DNA of 11,667 bases, from the NCBI RefSeq assembly GCF_002479325.1, contig NZ_DLMO01000011.1, positions 1 through 11,667 on the forward strand, read 5' to 3'. Positions 1 to 6,266 of this stretch are shown here, one piece after another. Numbering within the stretch: the first letter of the stretch is position 1; each line of letters starts with the position of its first letter. Source of the DNA: Brevundimonas sp. UBA7534 (GTDB lineage Bacteria > Pseudomonadota > Alphaproteobacteria > Caulobacterales > Caulobacteraceae). A program made the translations under genes and the position numbers. The notes under the pieces are model-generated. The model had not been told where the DNA came from, ran no database searches, and worked only from the letters and a program-made list of their open reading frames with translations.

Positions 1-1692
1 GCCCAGGAAGTCGAACTTCACCAGGCCGGCCGGCTCGACCCACTTCATGTTGAACTGGCTGGCCGGGATGGTGGAGCGCGGGTCCTGATACAGAGGCACC
101 AGTTCCGTCAGCGGCCGGTCGCCGATGACGATGCCGGCGGCGTGGGTCGAGGCGTTGCGGTACAGCCCCTCAAGCTCCAGCGCCGTCTCCAGCAGGGTCT
201 TCACCGCCGGTTCGGAATCGCGCGCCTCCTTCAGCCGCGGCTCCAGCTCGATCGCCTGGGCCAGGGTGACGGGATTGGCGGGATTGTTCGGCACCATCTT
301 GCAGAGACGGTCGACCTGGCCGAGCGGCATCTGCAGCACCCGCCCGACGTCGCGCAGCACGGCCCGCGCCTGCAGGGTGCCGAAGGTGATGATCTGGGCG
401 ACCCGGTCCTTGCCGTAGTGGGCCTGGACATAGTCGATCACCTCCTCGCGCCGCTCCTGGCAGAAGTCGATGTCGAAGTCGGGCATGGAGACCCGCTCGG
501 GGTTCAGGAACCGCTCGAACAGCAGGCCGAAGCGCAGCGGATCCAGATCGGTGATGGTCAGCGACCAGGCCACCAGCGACCCGGCGCCGGAGCCCCGCCC
601 CGGTCCCACCGGAATGCCGTGGGCCTTGGCCCATTTGATGAAGTCCGAGACGATCAGGAAGTACCCGGGGAACCCCATCTGCTGGATGATCCCGACCTCC
701 CACTCCAGCCGGGTCCAGTAGTCCTCTTCCGGCACGGCGGGGGTGACCTGGGTCAGGCGGACCTTGAGGCCCTCGCGCGCCTGGTGGGCCAGTTCGTCGG
801 GCTCGGAACGCCCGGCGCCGGTGTCGAAGCGCGGCAGGATCGGCGCGTGGGTCTTGACCAGGAAGGCGCAGCGGCGGGCGATGTCCAGGGTGTTGTCGCA
901 GGCCTCGGGCAGGTCGGCGAACAGGTCGCGCATCGCCTCGGGCGGCTTGAACCAGTGCTGGCCGGTGATGCGCCGCCGGTCGTCCTGGCCGGTGAAGGCG
1001 CCGTCGGCGATGCACAGCAGGGCGTCGTGCGACTTCGCCTGGGCCGCCTTGGCGTAATAGACGTCGTTGGTGGCGACCAGGGGAACGTCGTAGGCGTAGG
1101 CCCACTGCACCAGCCCCGGCTCGGCGCGCTTCTCGTCGTCCAGCCCGTGGCGTTGCAGCTCGACATAGAAGCGGTCGCCGAAGGCGGCGTGCATGGCCTG
1201 GAGCGCCTGTGCCGCCTCGGCCGGCTTGTTCTGCGCGAACAGGGGATCGACAGGGCCGTCGGGTCCGCCCGACAGCAGGATCAGCCCCTCGGCGCGGGCG
1301 GCCACCTGATCCCAGGCCACGCCCGGCTCGGCCATGTCGCCGGCGTCCAGATAGGCGGAAGAAGACAGGGCGCACAGGTTCAGCCAGCCGGTCTCGTTCT
1401 GGGCCAGAAGCACCACGGTCGGCGTCTTGGCCCAGCGGGCGTTGATCTGTCCGCCAATGCCGACGACGGGAAGGGCGCAGGCGACGATGGGCTGGACCCC
1501 GGCGTCGCGGGTGGCCTGGCTGAACTCCAGCGCGCCGAACAGATTGGCGCGGTCGGCCACGGCGACGGCGGGCATTCCCGCGTCGGCGGCCATGCGGCCG
1601 ATCTTGCCCGCCTTGATCGCGCCTTCCAGAAGCGAATAGGCCGAGCGGACCCGCAGATGCACGAACCCCTGACTGTTCACCGCCTCGCCCAC
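1..1692 (-). CDS. dnaE: DNA polymerase III alpha subunit, N-terminal part (cut by window edge)
   Basis: This is the replicative DNA polymerase (alpha subunit of the Pol III core). The 564 visible codons are roughly the first half of a protein usually about 1,150 residues long. A PHP domain opens the protein (residues about 9-280), followed by the start of the polymerase core. The PDFDIDF motif at residues 404-410 carries two catalytic aspartates, and FDFLG at the window edge carries the third (D561). GPGRGSGAGS, a conserved core motif, is also present. The PHP metal site looks dead: the family's HLHNH motif reads HLRVR (R14, R16) and the usual TDH reads ADR, so proofreading should rely on DnaQ. 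The start is GTG at 1692, preceded 4 nt upstream by AAGGAGG (1697-1703); an in-frame stop at 1747-1749 and no intervening ATG support it. GTG at 1680 is a weaker alternative. The SOS micro-ORF lies 250 nt upstream on the same strand. Confidence 0.97.
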   Translation of the reverse strand, partial: MGEAVNSQGFVHLRVRSAYSLLEGAIKAGKIGRMAADAGMPAVAVADRANLFGALEFSQATRDAGVQPIVACALPVVGIGGQINARWAKTPTVVLLAQNETGWLNLCALSSSAYLDAGDMAEPGVAWDQVAARAEGLILLSGGPDGPVDPLFAQNKPAEAAQALQAMHAAFGDRFYVELQRHGLDDEKRAEPGLVQWAYAYDVPLVATNDVYYAKAAQAKSHDALLCIADGAFTGQDDRRRITGQHWFKPPEAMRDLFADLPEACDNTLDIARRCAFLVKTHAPILPRFDTGAGRSEPDELAHQAREGLKVRLTQVTPAVPEEDYWTRLEWEVGIIQQMGFPGYFLIVSDFIKWAKAHGIPVGPGRGSGAGSLVAWSLTITDLDPLRFGLLFERFLNPERVSMPDFDIDFCQERREEVIDYVQAHYGKDRVAQIITFGTLQARAVLRDVGRVLQMPLGQVDRLCKMVPNNPANPVTLAQAIELEPRLKEARDSEPAVKTLLETALELEGLYRNASTHAAGIVIGDRPLTELVPLYQDPRSTIPASQFNMKWVEPAGLVKFDFLG

Positions 1693-1838
1693 GGGACCTC
1701 CTTCACGGCGCCGATCCGCGCCGCCTTCACCATCGTGCCCCGAGTCTCACATCCGGCCGCACCGGAACATCACCGGACACCCCCTGCCCCATCCGATCGA
1801 CGATCCGCCTGTGGATAGGCCGGATGGATCCCGAACCG
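1693..1838 (-). promoter_or_regulatory. dnaE leader region with a DnaA-like box and a GANTC site
   Basis: This 146-nt leader shows the dnaE Shine-Dalgarno AAGGAGG at 1697-1703. TGTGGATAG at 1810-1818 is one mismatch from the DnaA consensus TGTGNATAA, read on the plus strand. A GAGTC site (GANTC, the CcrM methylation target in Caulobacter relatives) lies at 1742-1746, and a second site, GAATC, lies just outside at 1855-1859. I found no convincing -35/-10 pair for dnaE here. Each site is short enough to arise by chance. Cell-cycle control of dnaE through them is inference only. Confidence 0.3.
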
Positions 1839-1920
1839 AAAAAAAACAAGGTGCGAATCGTCTGAATAGTGCGAAATCGAGCGCCAACCCGCTGAATTCA
1901 TTCAACTGCGATTTCGCACT
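1839..1920 (-). terminator. Inverted repeat plus duplicated arm and T8 tract between sidA-like ORF and dnaE
   Basis: On the minus strand, arm A (1920-1909, AGTGCGAAATCG) is perfectly complementary over 12 bp to arm B (1879-1868), with a 29-nt loop. A second, near-identical copy of arm B, called C (1860-1850, CGATTCGCACC), can pair with A over 10 bp with one bulged A. C is followed by TTG and eight T residues (1846-1839). A:B and A:C are mutually exclusive. A:C is terminator-like but has a 48-nt loop; A:B is stronger but lies 21 nt from the T tract. It could end the sidA-like transcript or attenuate read-through into dnaE. The repeats are certain; the function is inferred. Confidence 0.45.
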
Positions 1921-1942
1921 GTCCGAGTGGTCGGGTGTGAAA

Positions 1943-2038
1943 TCAGGCGGCTGTGACGGTCATCGCCAGCGTCCAAGCCATCCACACAAAGCCGCCGCAC
2001 GACGCAAGCGACAGCATATCCCTCATCAGACGCGGCAT
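1943..2038 (-). CDS. sidA: SidA-like SOS-induced cell-division inhibitor (31-aa membrane micro-protein)
   Basis: This is a 31-codon ORF with ATG at 2038 and TGA at 1943-1945. A good Shine-Dalgarno, GGGAG, lies 7 nt upstream of the ATG. The N-terminus (MPRLMRD) is short and basic. Residues 8 to 31 form one hydrophobic stretch with W19 and W22 in its middle, so a single transmembrane helix with the N-terminus inside is expected. M5 and M8 are alternative starts. The ORF follows a Caulobacter-type promoter covered by two LexA boxes, with a predicted 30-nt leader. In Caulobacter crescentus, SidA is a 29-residue inner-membrane protein under LexA that blocks division at FtsW/FtsN. I recall its gene lying next to dnaE but cannot confirm this here. 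Identification rests on size, membrane profile, SOS control and position, not on alignment. The symbol is therefore tentative; it may instead be an unrelated SOS micro-protein. Confidence 0.72.
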   Translation of the reverse strand: MPRLMRDMLSLASCGGFVWMAWTLAMTVTAA

Positions 2039-2063
2039 GACCCTGCTCCCGGATTTCAAGAAT

Positions 2064-2078
2064 GTTCCGGTAATGTTC
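2064..2078 (-). promoter_or_regulatory. LexA (SOS) box, promoter-distal copy
   Basis: GTTC-N7-GTTC on the plus strand (GAAC-N7-GAAC on the minus strand) is an exact match to the alphaproteobacterial LexA operator. It starts within the -10 hexamer (2075-2080) of the minus-strand promoter and runs across the predicted transcription start, so bound LexA should block initiation. Confidence 0.85.
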
Positions 2079-2103
2079 TATGTTCCATATTCGTTCCCGT
2101 CAA
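2075..2103 (-). promoter_or_regulatory. Housekeeping-sigma promoter of the sidA-like ORF
   Basis: On the minus strand, -35 TTGACG (2103-2098) and -10 TAGAAC (2080-2075) are separated by exactly 17 nt. The Caulobacter consensus TTGACGS-N10-14-GCTANAWC is matched by TTGACGG, a 14-nt gap and CATAGAAC, where the last six bases all fit. The predicted start near 2068 gives a 30-nt leader to the ATG at 2038. Both LexA boxes overlap this promoter. Confidence 0.78.
2082..2096 (-). promoter_or_regulatory. LexA (SOS) box, promoter-proximal copy
   Basis: This is a second exact GTTC-N7-GTTC, separated from the other box by 3 nt (2079-2081). It fills almost the whole spacer between the -35 and -10 elements of the minus-strand promoter. 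Two adjacent full-consensus boxes suggest tight repression before DNA damage. The same site lies about 105 nt upstream of divergent msrA, but no matching plus-strand promoter is evident. Confidence 0.85.
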
Positions 2104-2199
2104 GGCGGCGTGGCGGGAGGCCTGACGTGACTTCGTTTCGCCCGCTGAAACCATCCGTCTGCGCCCGTCGTATCTCGAAACAGGAACAGGAGAGACGAC

Positions 2200-2829
2200 A
2201 TGGCCCCCTTCGCCCGCCCGGCCGCAGCTGCGGTGTTCGCACTTCTGCTGGCCGGAACCGGCGCCGCGACATCCAGCGCCGACGCCCAGCCCAATTCACG
2301 CCAGCGCCTGCAGACGGCGATCTTCGCGGGCGGCTGCTTCTGGTCGGAGGAAAAGGCCTTTGACGGACTGCCGGGCGTGCGCTCGGCGGTATCGGGCTTC
2401 GTCGGCGGCCACACCGCCAATCCGACCTATGAGCAGGTGGTGCGCGGCGGAACTGGCCATATGGAGGCGGTGCGGGTGACGTTCGACCCCAGCGTCGTCA
2501 GCTATCGCGCCCTAGCGGACCGCTATTGGCGCACCATCGACCCGACCGATCCACGAGGGCAGTTCTGCGACCAGGGGCCGTCCTATCGCACGGCGATCTT
2601 CGCCACGGCCGACCAGAGGACGGACGCCGTCGCCTCGCGCGACGCGGCCATGCGGACCCTGCGAAAGACCTTCACCACGCCGGTCGTCGGGGCCCAGCGG
2701 TTCTGGCCGGCGGGCGCCGAGCATCAGGACTACGCCCGTCGACACCACGCCCGTTACGAGGCCTATCGCATCGGTTGCCGTCGCTCCGAACGCCTGCGCG
2801 CCATCTGGGGCGACGCCGCCGTGGGGTGA
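2200..2829 (+). CDS. msrA: Peptide-methionine (S)-S-oxide reductase, exported form
   Basis: MsrA reduces methionine-S-sulfoxide in oxidised proteins. The GGCFW motif at residues 44-48 carries the catalytic C46. The block DPTDPRGQFCDQG then SYR (114-130) and the AEHQDY block are typical of the family; C193 in the GCRRSERL tail is a likely resolving cysteine and C123 an additional one. Residues 1-29 form a signal peptide (basic start, hydrophobic core, cleavage likely after ADA at 27-29), so the enzyme should act in the periplasm. At 209 residues, the length suits a full catalytic domain plus signal. AGGAGAG (2188-2194) lies 5 nt before the ATG. The gene diverges from the SOS-controlled micro-ORF and converges on lolD, so it is probably monocistronic. 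Its own promoter was not identified. Confidence 0.95.
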   Translation: MAPFARPAAAAVFALLLAGTGAATSSADAQPNSRQRLQTAIFAGGCFWSEEKAFDGLPGVRSAVSGFVGGHTANPTYEQVVRGGTGHMEAVRVTFDPSVVSYRALADRYWRTIDPTDPRGQFCDQGPSYRTAIFATADQRTDAVASRDAAMRTLRKTFTTPVVGAQRFWPAGAEHQDYARRHHARYEAYRIGCRRSERLRAIWGDAAVG

Positions 2830-2830
2830 C

Positions 2831-2894
2831 CTAGAGCATGATGGTTTTAGACGGAACCGCTCTGCGGTTCCGTCTGAAGCGTGAATCATGCTCT
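2831..2894. repeat. Nested palindrome (dispersed-repeat type) after msrA
   Basis: Outer arms 2833-2842 and 2885-2894 (AGAGCATGAT / ATCATGCTCT) match perfectly over 10 bp. Inside them is a 12-bp perfect stem, 2849-2860 / 2864-2875 (AGACGGAACCGC), with a 3-nt TCT loop. No T tract follows on either strand. From memory, similar AGAGCATGAT palindromes are dispersed in Caulobacteraceae and other alphaproteobacteria, so this is probably a repetitive element that may also serve as an mRNA 3' end. Confidence 0.85.
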
Positions 2895-2903
2895 CGCTTT
2901 GAT

Positions 2904-2942
2904 CTAGAGCCTGATTCACCGCATCGACGGATCAGGCTCTAG
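2904..2942. repeat. Second palindrome, overlapping the lolD stop codon
   Basis: A perfect 12-bp stem (2904-2915 CTAGAGCCTGAT / 2931-2942 ATCAGGCTCTAG) encloses a 15-nt loop. Its ends differ by one base from those of the palindrome at 2831-2842 (CTAGAGCATGAT), so both belong to one repeat family. The right arm contains the lolD stop codon (TAG, 2941-2939 on the minus strand). The two elements together fill the space between convergent msrA and lolD. Confidence 0.85.
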
Positions 2943-3643
2943 TAGGCGTGGCTCTCGGCCGCGCGCTGCTCCAGGTGCCCGTCCTTGATGGCGAAGACGC
3001 GGTCCATGTGGCCGGCCAGCTCCATGTTGTGGGTGGCGATCAGGGCGGCGACGCCCGTGGTCTTGGCCAGGTCGCGCAAGGACTCGAACACCGACTGGCT
3101 GGTCGCCGGATCCAGGTTCCCGGTCGGCTCGTCAGCCAGCAGCAGGCGGGGACGATTGGCCAGGGCGCGGGCGATGGCGACGCGCTGGCGTTCGCCGCCT
3201 GACAACTGGGCCGGCTGGTGCGTCAGGCGGTCGCCCAGGCCCAGCGCCGCCAGGGTCTCTCCCGCCTTGGCCCGCGCTTCGGCCAGGGAGACGCCGGCGA
3301 TGCGCATCGGCAGGACCACATTGTCGCGCGCGTCGAACTCGGGCAGCAGGTGGTGGAACTGATAGACGAAGCCGATGCGCGACAGGCGCAGGCGCGTGCG
3401 GGCGCGCTCGTCCAGTCCGCCGACCGCCTCTCCGTCGATGGCGACCGTGCCGGAGGTGGGCTTCTCCAGCAGGCCGGCGGCGTGCAGCAGCGACGACTTG
3501 CCCGAGCCCGACGGCCCGATCAGGCCGACGATCTCGCCGGGATAGACGTCCAGATCGACGCCCTTCAGCACCGTCAATCCGCCTTGGGCGGTGGGATAGG
3601 TCCGGGTCAGGTCGCGGACCGACAGGATGGGGGCCTCACTCAT
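2939..3643 (-). CDS. lolD: Lipoprotein-releasing ABC transporter, ATP-binding subunit LolD
   Basis: LolD powers extraction of outer-membrane lipoproteins from the inner membrane for hand-over to LolA. The 234-residue protein has every ABC ATPase motif: Walker A GPSGSGKSS (43-51), Q-loop Q95 followed by FHHLLPEF, which is characteristic of LolD, signature LSGGE (147-151), Walker B LLLADE (167-172) and H-loop H205. The length is typical for the family. Its ATG lies inside the end of lolC (8-nt overlap), implying coupled translation and a fixed subunit ratio. It is the last gene of the minus-strand proS-lolC-lolD unit, and its TAG stop lies inside a palindromic repeat. Confidence 0.97.
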   Translation of the reverse strand: MSEAPILSVRDLTRTYPTAQGGLTVLKGVDLDVYPGEIVGLIGPSGSGKSSLLHAAGLLEKPTSGTVAIDGEAVGGLDERARTRLRLSRIGFVYQFHHLLPEFDARDNVVLPMRIAGVSLAEARAKAGETLAALGLGDRLTHQPAQLSGGERQRVAIARALANRPRLLLADEPTGNLDPATSQSVFESLRDLAKTTGVAALIATHNMELAGHMDRVFAIKDGHLEQRAAESHAY

Positions 3644-4922
3644 AGCGCAGGGCCTCCACGGGATCGATGCGGGACGCGTTCCACGACGGCGGCAGGCTGG
3701 CCACGCAACTCATCAGCAGCGACCAGACCGCGACCCAGGTGACGTCGACCGGGTCCACCAGCGCTGGAATGGCGTCCAGCATATAGACGTCCGAGTTGAA
3801 CAGCTGGACCCCCAGCAGCCCTTCCAGGAAGTGCTGGATGGCGCCGATGTTCAGGCAGAAGGCCAGGCCCAGGGCCAGGCCCGCCAGGGTGCCGGCCACG
3901 CCGATCAGGGCGCCGGACATGAAGAAGATGCGCAGGATGGCCGACGGACTGGCGCCCACGGTGCGCAGGATGGCGATGTCGCGGGTCTTGTTCTTCACCA
4001 GCATGACGATGCCGGAGATGATGTTCATGGCGGCGATGGCCACGACCAGGCCCAGGATGATGCTCATGGCCACGCGCTCGACCTTCAGGGCGCCGGCGAA
4101 GGCGGCCATGCGCTCGCGCCAGTCGGTGACGACCGCCCCGGGGCCGGCGGCCTGACGCACGGCGGCGGCCATGTCGCCCACCCGGTCGGGGTCCTGGACC
4201 TTCAGCTCGATCACGTCCCAGACGCCGTCCTTGCCGAAGAACAGCTGGGCCTGCTCCAGCGGCATGAAGATGAAGACTTGGTCGAAGTCCGACGTGCCGG
4301 AACTGAAGACCCCGCCGACGTAGTAGGTCTTTTCCAGCCCGCCCAGATTGCCGAATGCGCTGTCGGCGCCGGTGGGGGAATACAGGGTGATCGGATCGCC
4401 GACGCGCAGGCCCGTCTGGGCCGCCATCGTCTTGCCGATCAGGATGCGGTCGCCGCCATAGGCGCCCTTGCCGAAGCCTTGCCGCGCCTCTGGCGTCAAG
4501 CTGTCCCAGACATAGGAGGTGTAGGGCAGGTCCTGTGGACGCACGCCGCGCACCATGGCGCCCGTGGTGAAGTTACCGACGCGGATCAGGCTTTGGGACT
4601 CGTTCAGCGGCGCGGCGCTGGTCACGCCGGGCACTGCGGCGATGCGTTTCAGTATGGCGTCCCGGTCCGGCGCGTTCAGCACCGGCCCCTGAACGTACAT
4701 ATGGCCGTTGAACGACAGGGTGCGGCCCAGCAGTTCGCTGCGGAAGCCCGCCATGATGCTCATGACGCTGATCAGCACGGCCACGGCCAGCATGATGCCG
4801 ACGAAGCTGATGACCGCGATGGTGGCGACGCCCCCCTCCTTGCGCTTGGCGCGCAGATAGCGGACGGCCAGGCCGATCTCCCACGACGAGAAGGGGCCGG
4901 CGGGGCGTGACGGCAGGTTCAA
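3636..4922 (-). CDS. lolC: Lipoprotein-releasing ABC transporter permease, LolC/LolE family
   Basis: This is the inner-membrane permease partner of LolD. The 428 residues follow the LolC/E (MacB/FtsX) plan: a first transmembrane helix at about 33-58, a large periplasmic domain at about 60-280, then three helices near 285-309, 333-357 and 394-411. The C-terminus (ASRIDPVEALRYE) is the usual FtsX-family ending. NKTRDIAILRTVGAS between helices 2 and 3 is the conserved cytoplasmic coupling segment. Only one permease gene is present before lolD, so the complex may be a homodimer of the LolF type; this is inference, since a second permease could lie elsewhere. The start is TTG (4922-4920) within the proS stop (TTGA overlap), with AAAGG 8 nt upstream. 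No ATG or GTG start fits the conserved N-terminus better. Confidence 0.95.
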   Translation of the reverse strand: MNLPSRPAGPFSSWEIGLAVRYLRAKRKEGGVATIAVISFVGIMLAVAVLISVMSIMAGFRSELLGRTLSFNGHMYVQGPVLNAPDRDAILKRIAAVPGVTSAAPLNESQSLIRVGNFTTGAMVRGVRPQDLPYTSYVWDSLTPEARQGFGKGAYGGDRILIGKTMAAQTGLRVGDPITLYSPTGADSAFGNLGGLEKTYYVGGVFSSGTSDFDQVFIFMPLEQAQLFFGKDGVWDVIELKVQDPDRVGDMAAAVRQAAGPGAVVTDWRERMAAFAGALKVERVAMSIILGLVVAIAAMNIISGIVMLVKNKTRDIAILRTVGASPSAILRIFFMSGALIGVAGTLAGLALGLAFCLNIGAIQHFLEGLLGVQLFNSDVYMLDAIPALVDPVDVTWVAVWSLLMSCVASLPPSWNASRIDPVEALRYE

Positions 4923-6235
4923 GCGGTCAACCTTTCGATCGCCTCGGCCAGCGGCACGGACACCTTCTCGCCGGTGGCGCGACGCTTCAGTTCGACAACG
5001 CCCTCGGCCAGTCCCTTGGGGCCGATGGTCAGCTGCCAGGGCACGCCGATCAGGTCGGCGGTGGCGAACTTGCCGCCCGGCCGTTCGTCGGTGTCGTCGT
5101 AGAGGACATCCTTGCCCAGGGCCTTCAGCTGCGCCACCGCATTGTCGCAGGCGGCCGAGACCGCCTCGTCGCTGACGCGCAGATTGATGACCACGACATC
5201 GAACGGCGCCACGGCGTCGGGCCAGATGATGCCGCCGGCGTCATGGCTGGCCTCGATGATGGCGCCCATCAGACGCGACACGCCGACGCCGTAACTGCCC
5301 ATGTGGACATTGACGTCCTGACCGTCCGGCCCGGCGACACGGGCCTTCATCGGGGCGGAGTATTTCTCGCCGAAGTAGAAGATGTGGCCGACCTCGATGC
5401 CGCGCGCCGACAGGCGGTCGGCCTCGGGCGTCTGGCTTTCGAAGGTGGCGACGTCGTGCATCTCCTCGGTGGCGGCGTACATGGCCGTGCGGGCGTCCAC
5501 CAAGGCCTGCAGGTCGTCCCAGTCTAGGTCGGCGCCGGGGGCCGGCATCTCGACCAGCTTGCGGTCGCAGAAGACCGCGCTCTCGCCTGTCTCGGCCAGG
5601 ACGATGAACTCGTGGCTCAGGTCGCCGCCGATCGGGCCGGTGTCGGCGCGCATCGGCACGGCCTTCAGCCCCATGCGGGCGAAGGTGTTCAAATAGGCCA
5701 CGAACATCCGGTTGTAGGCCTTGCGCGCCGAGGCCTCGTCGATGTCGAAGGAATAGGCGTCCTTCATCAGGAACTCGCGCCCCCGCATCACGCCGAAGCG
5801 GGGGCGGCGCTCGTCGCGGAACTTCCACTGGATGTGAAACAGGTTCAGCGGCAACGACTTGTAGGACTTCACATAGGCCCGGAAGATGTCGGTCACCATC
5901 TCCTCGTTGGTCGGGCCGTACAGCAGCTCGCGCTCGTGCCGGTCGGTGATGCGCAGCATCTCCGGTCCGTAGGCGTCGTAACGGCCGCTCTCGCGCCACA
6001 GGTCGGCCAGCTGCAGCGTCGGCATCAGCAGCTCGACCGCGCCCGCCCGGACCTGCTCCTCACGCACGATCTGCTCGATCTTCTTGAGCACCCGCAGGCC
6101 CAGCGGCAGCCAGGCGTAGATGCCGGCCGCCTCCTGTTTGATCATGCCCGCGCGCAGCATCAGCTGGTGCGAGACGATCTGGGCGTCGGAAGGCGCTTCC
6201 TTCAGGGTCGGCAGGAAATAGCGCGACAGGCGCAT
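4919..6235 (-). CDS. proS: Prolyl-tRNA synthetase, short form without editing domain
   Basis: ProRS attaches proline to tRNA-Pro. It is a class II synthetase, and all core parts are visible: motif 1 region around residues 38-60, TNEE (109-112), motif 2 FRDERRPRFG (139-148) running into GREFLMKDAYSF (152-163), motif 3 GSYGVGVSR (313-321) and a C-terminal anticodon-binding domain (about 345-438). At 438 residues it is much shorter than the E. coli enzyme (about 570). The missing part is the INS editing domain between motifs 2 and 3, as is usual in alphaproteobacteria, so Ala-tRNA-Pro must be cleared by a separate deacylase. An AGGA sequence lies upstream of the ATG. A hairpin occupies its 77-nt leader. 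lolC follows with a 4-nt overlap. Confidence 0.97.
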   Translation of the reverse strand: MRLSRYFLPTLKEAPSDAQIVSHQLMLRAGMIKQEAAGIYAWLPLGLRVLKKIEQIVREEQVRAGAVELLMPTLQLADLWRESGRYDAYGPEMLRITDRHERELLYGPTNEEMVTDIFRAYVKSYKSLPLNLFHIQWKFRDERRPRFGVMRGREFLMKDAYSFDIDEASARKAYNRMFVAYLNTFARMGLKAVPMRADTGPIGGDLSHEFIVLAETGESAVFCDRKLVEMPAPGADLDWDDLQALVDARTAMYAATEEMHDVATFESQTPEADRLSARGIEVGHIFYFGEKYSAPMKARVAGPDGQDVNVHMGSYGVGVSRLMGAIIEASHDAGGIIWPDAVAPFDVVVINLRVSDEAVSAACDNAVAQLKALGKDVLYDDTDERPGGKFATADLIGVPWQLTIGPKGLAEGVVELKRRATGEKVSVPLAEAIERLTA

Positions 6236-6266
6236 GGTCGGGAATCCTAGGCGTAGAGACAGACGA

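Noticed and set aside
142..1818. Long plus-strand open frame of 558 codons opposite dnaE
   Set aside because: It is antisense to unmistakable DnaE motifs; the translation is low-complexity, rich in Gly, Arg and His, as expected from the opposite strand of a high-GC gene.
1770..1901. 43-codon minus-strand frame across the repeat arms, considered as a leader peptide for attenuation of dnaE
   Set aside because: It has no Shine-Dalgarno and no run of regulatory codons, so translation is not supported.
2070..2095. GTAATG-N16-CGTT on the plus strand as an ECF-sigma promoter for msrA
   Set aside because: The -35 lacks the AAC core of known ECF promoters, and the bases are already explained by the two LexA boxes.
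1953..2363. Plus-strand frame covering the micro-ORF and the start of msrA
   Set aside because: It crosses the SOS boxes and enters msrA in another frame, lacks a ribosome site and has no recognisable features.
2831..2942. The palindromes as a CRISPR array or a standard intrinsic terminator
   Set aside because: There are only two units with no uniform spacers, and no T tract follows either stem.
3627..4910. Long plus-strand open frame opposite lolC
   Set aside because: Antisense shadow: rich in His, Gln, Asp and Gly with no family features, while the minus strand encodes a clear LolC/E permease.
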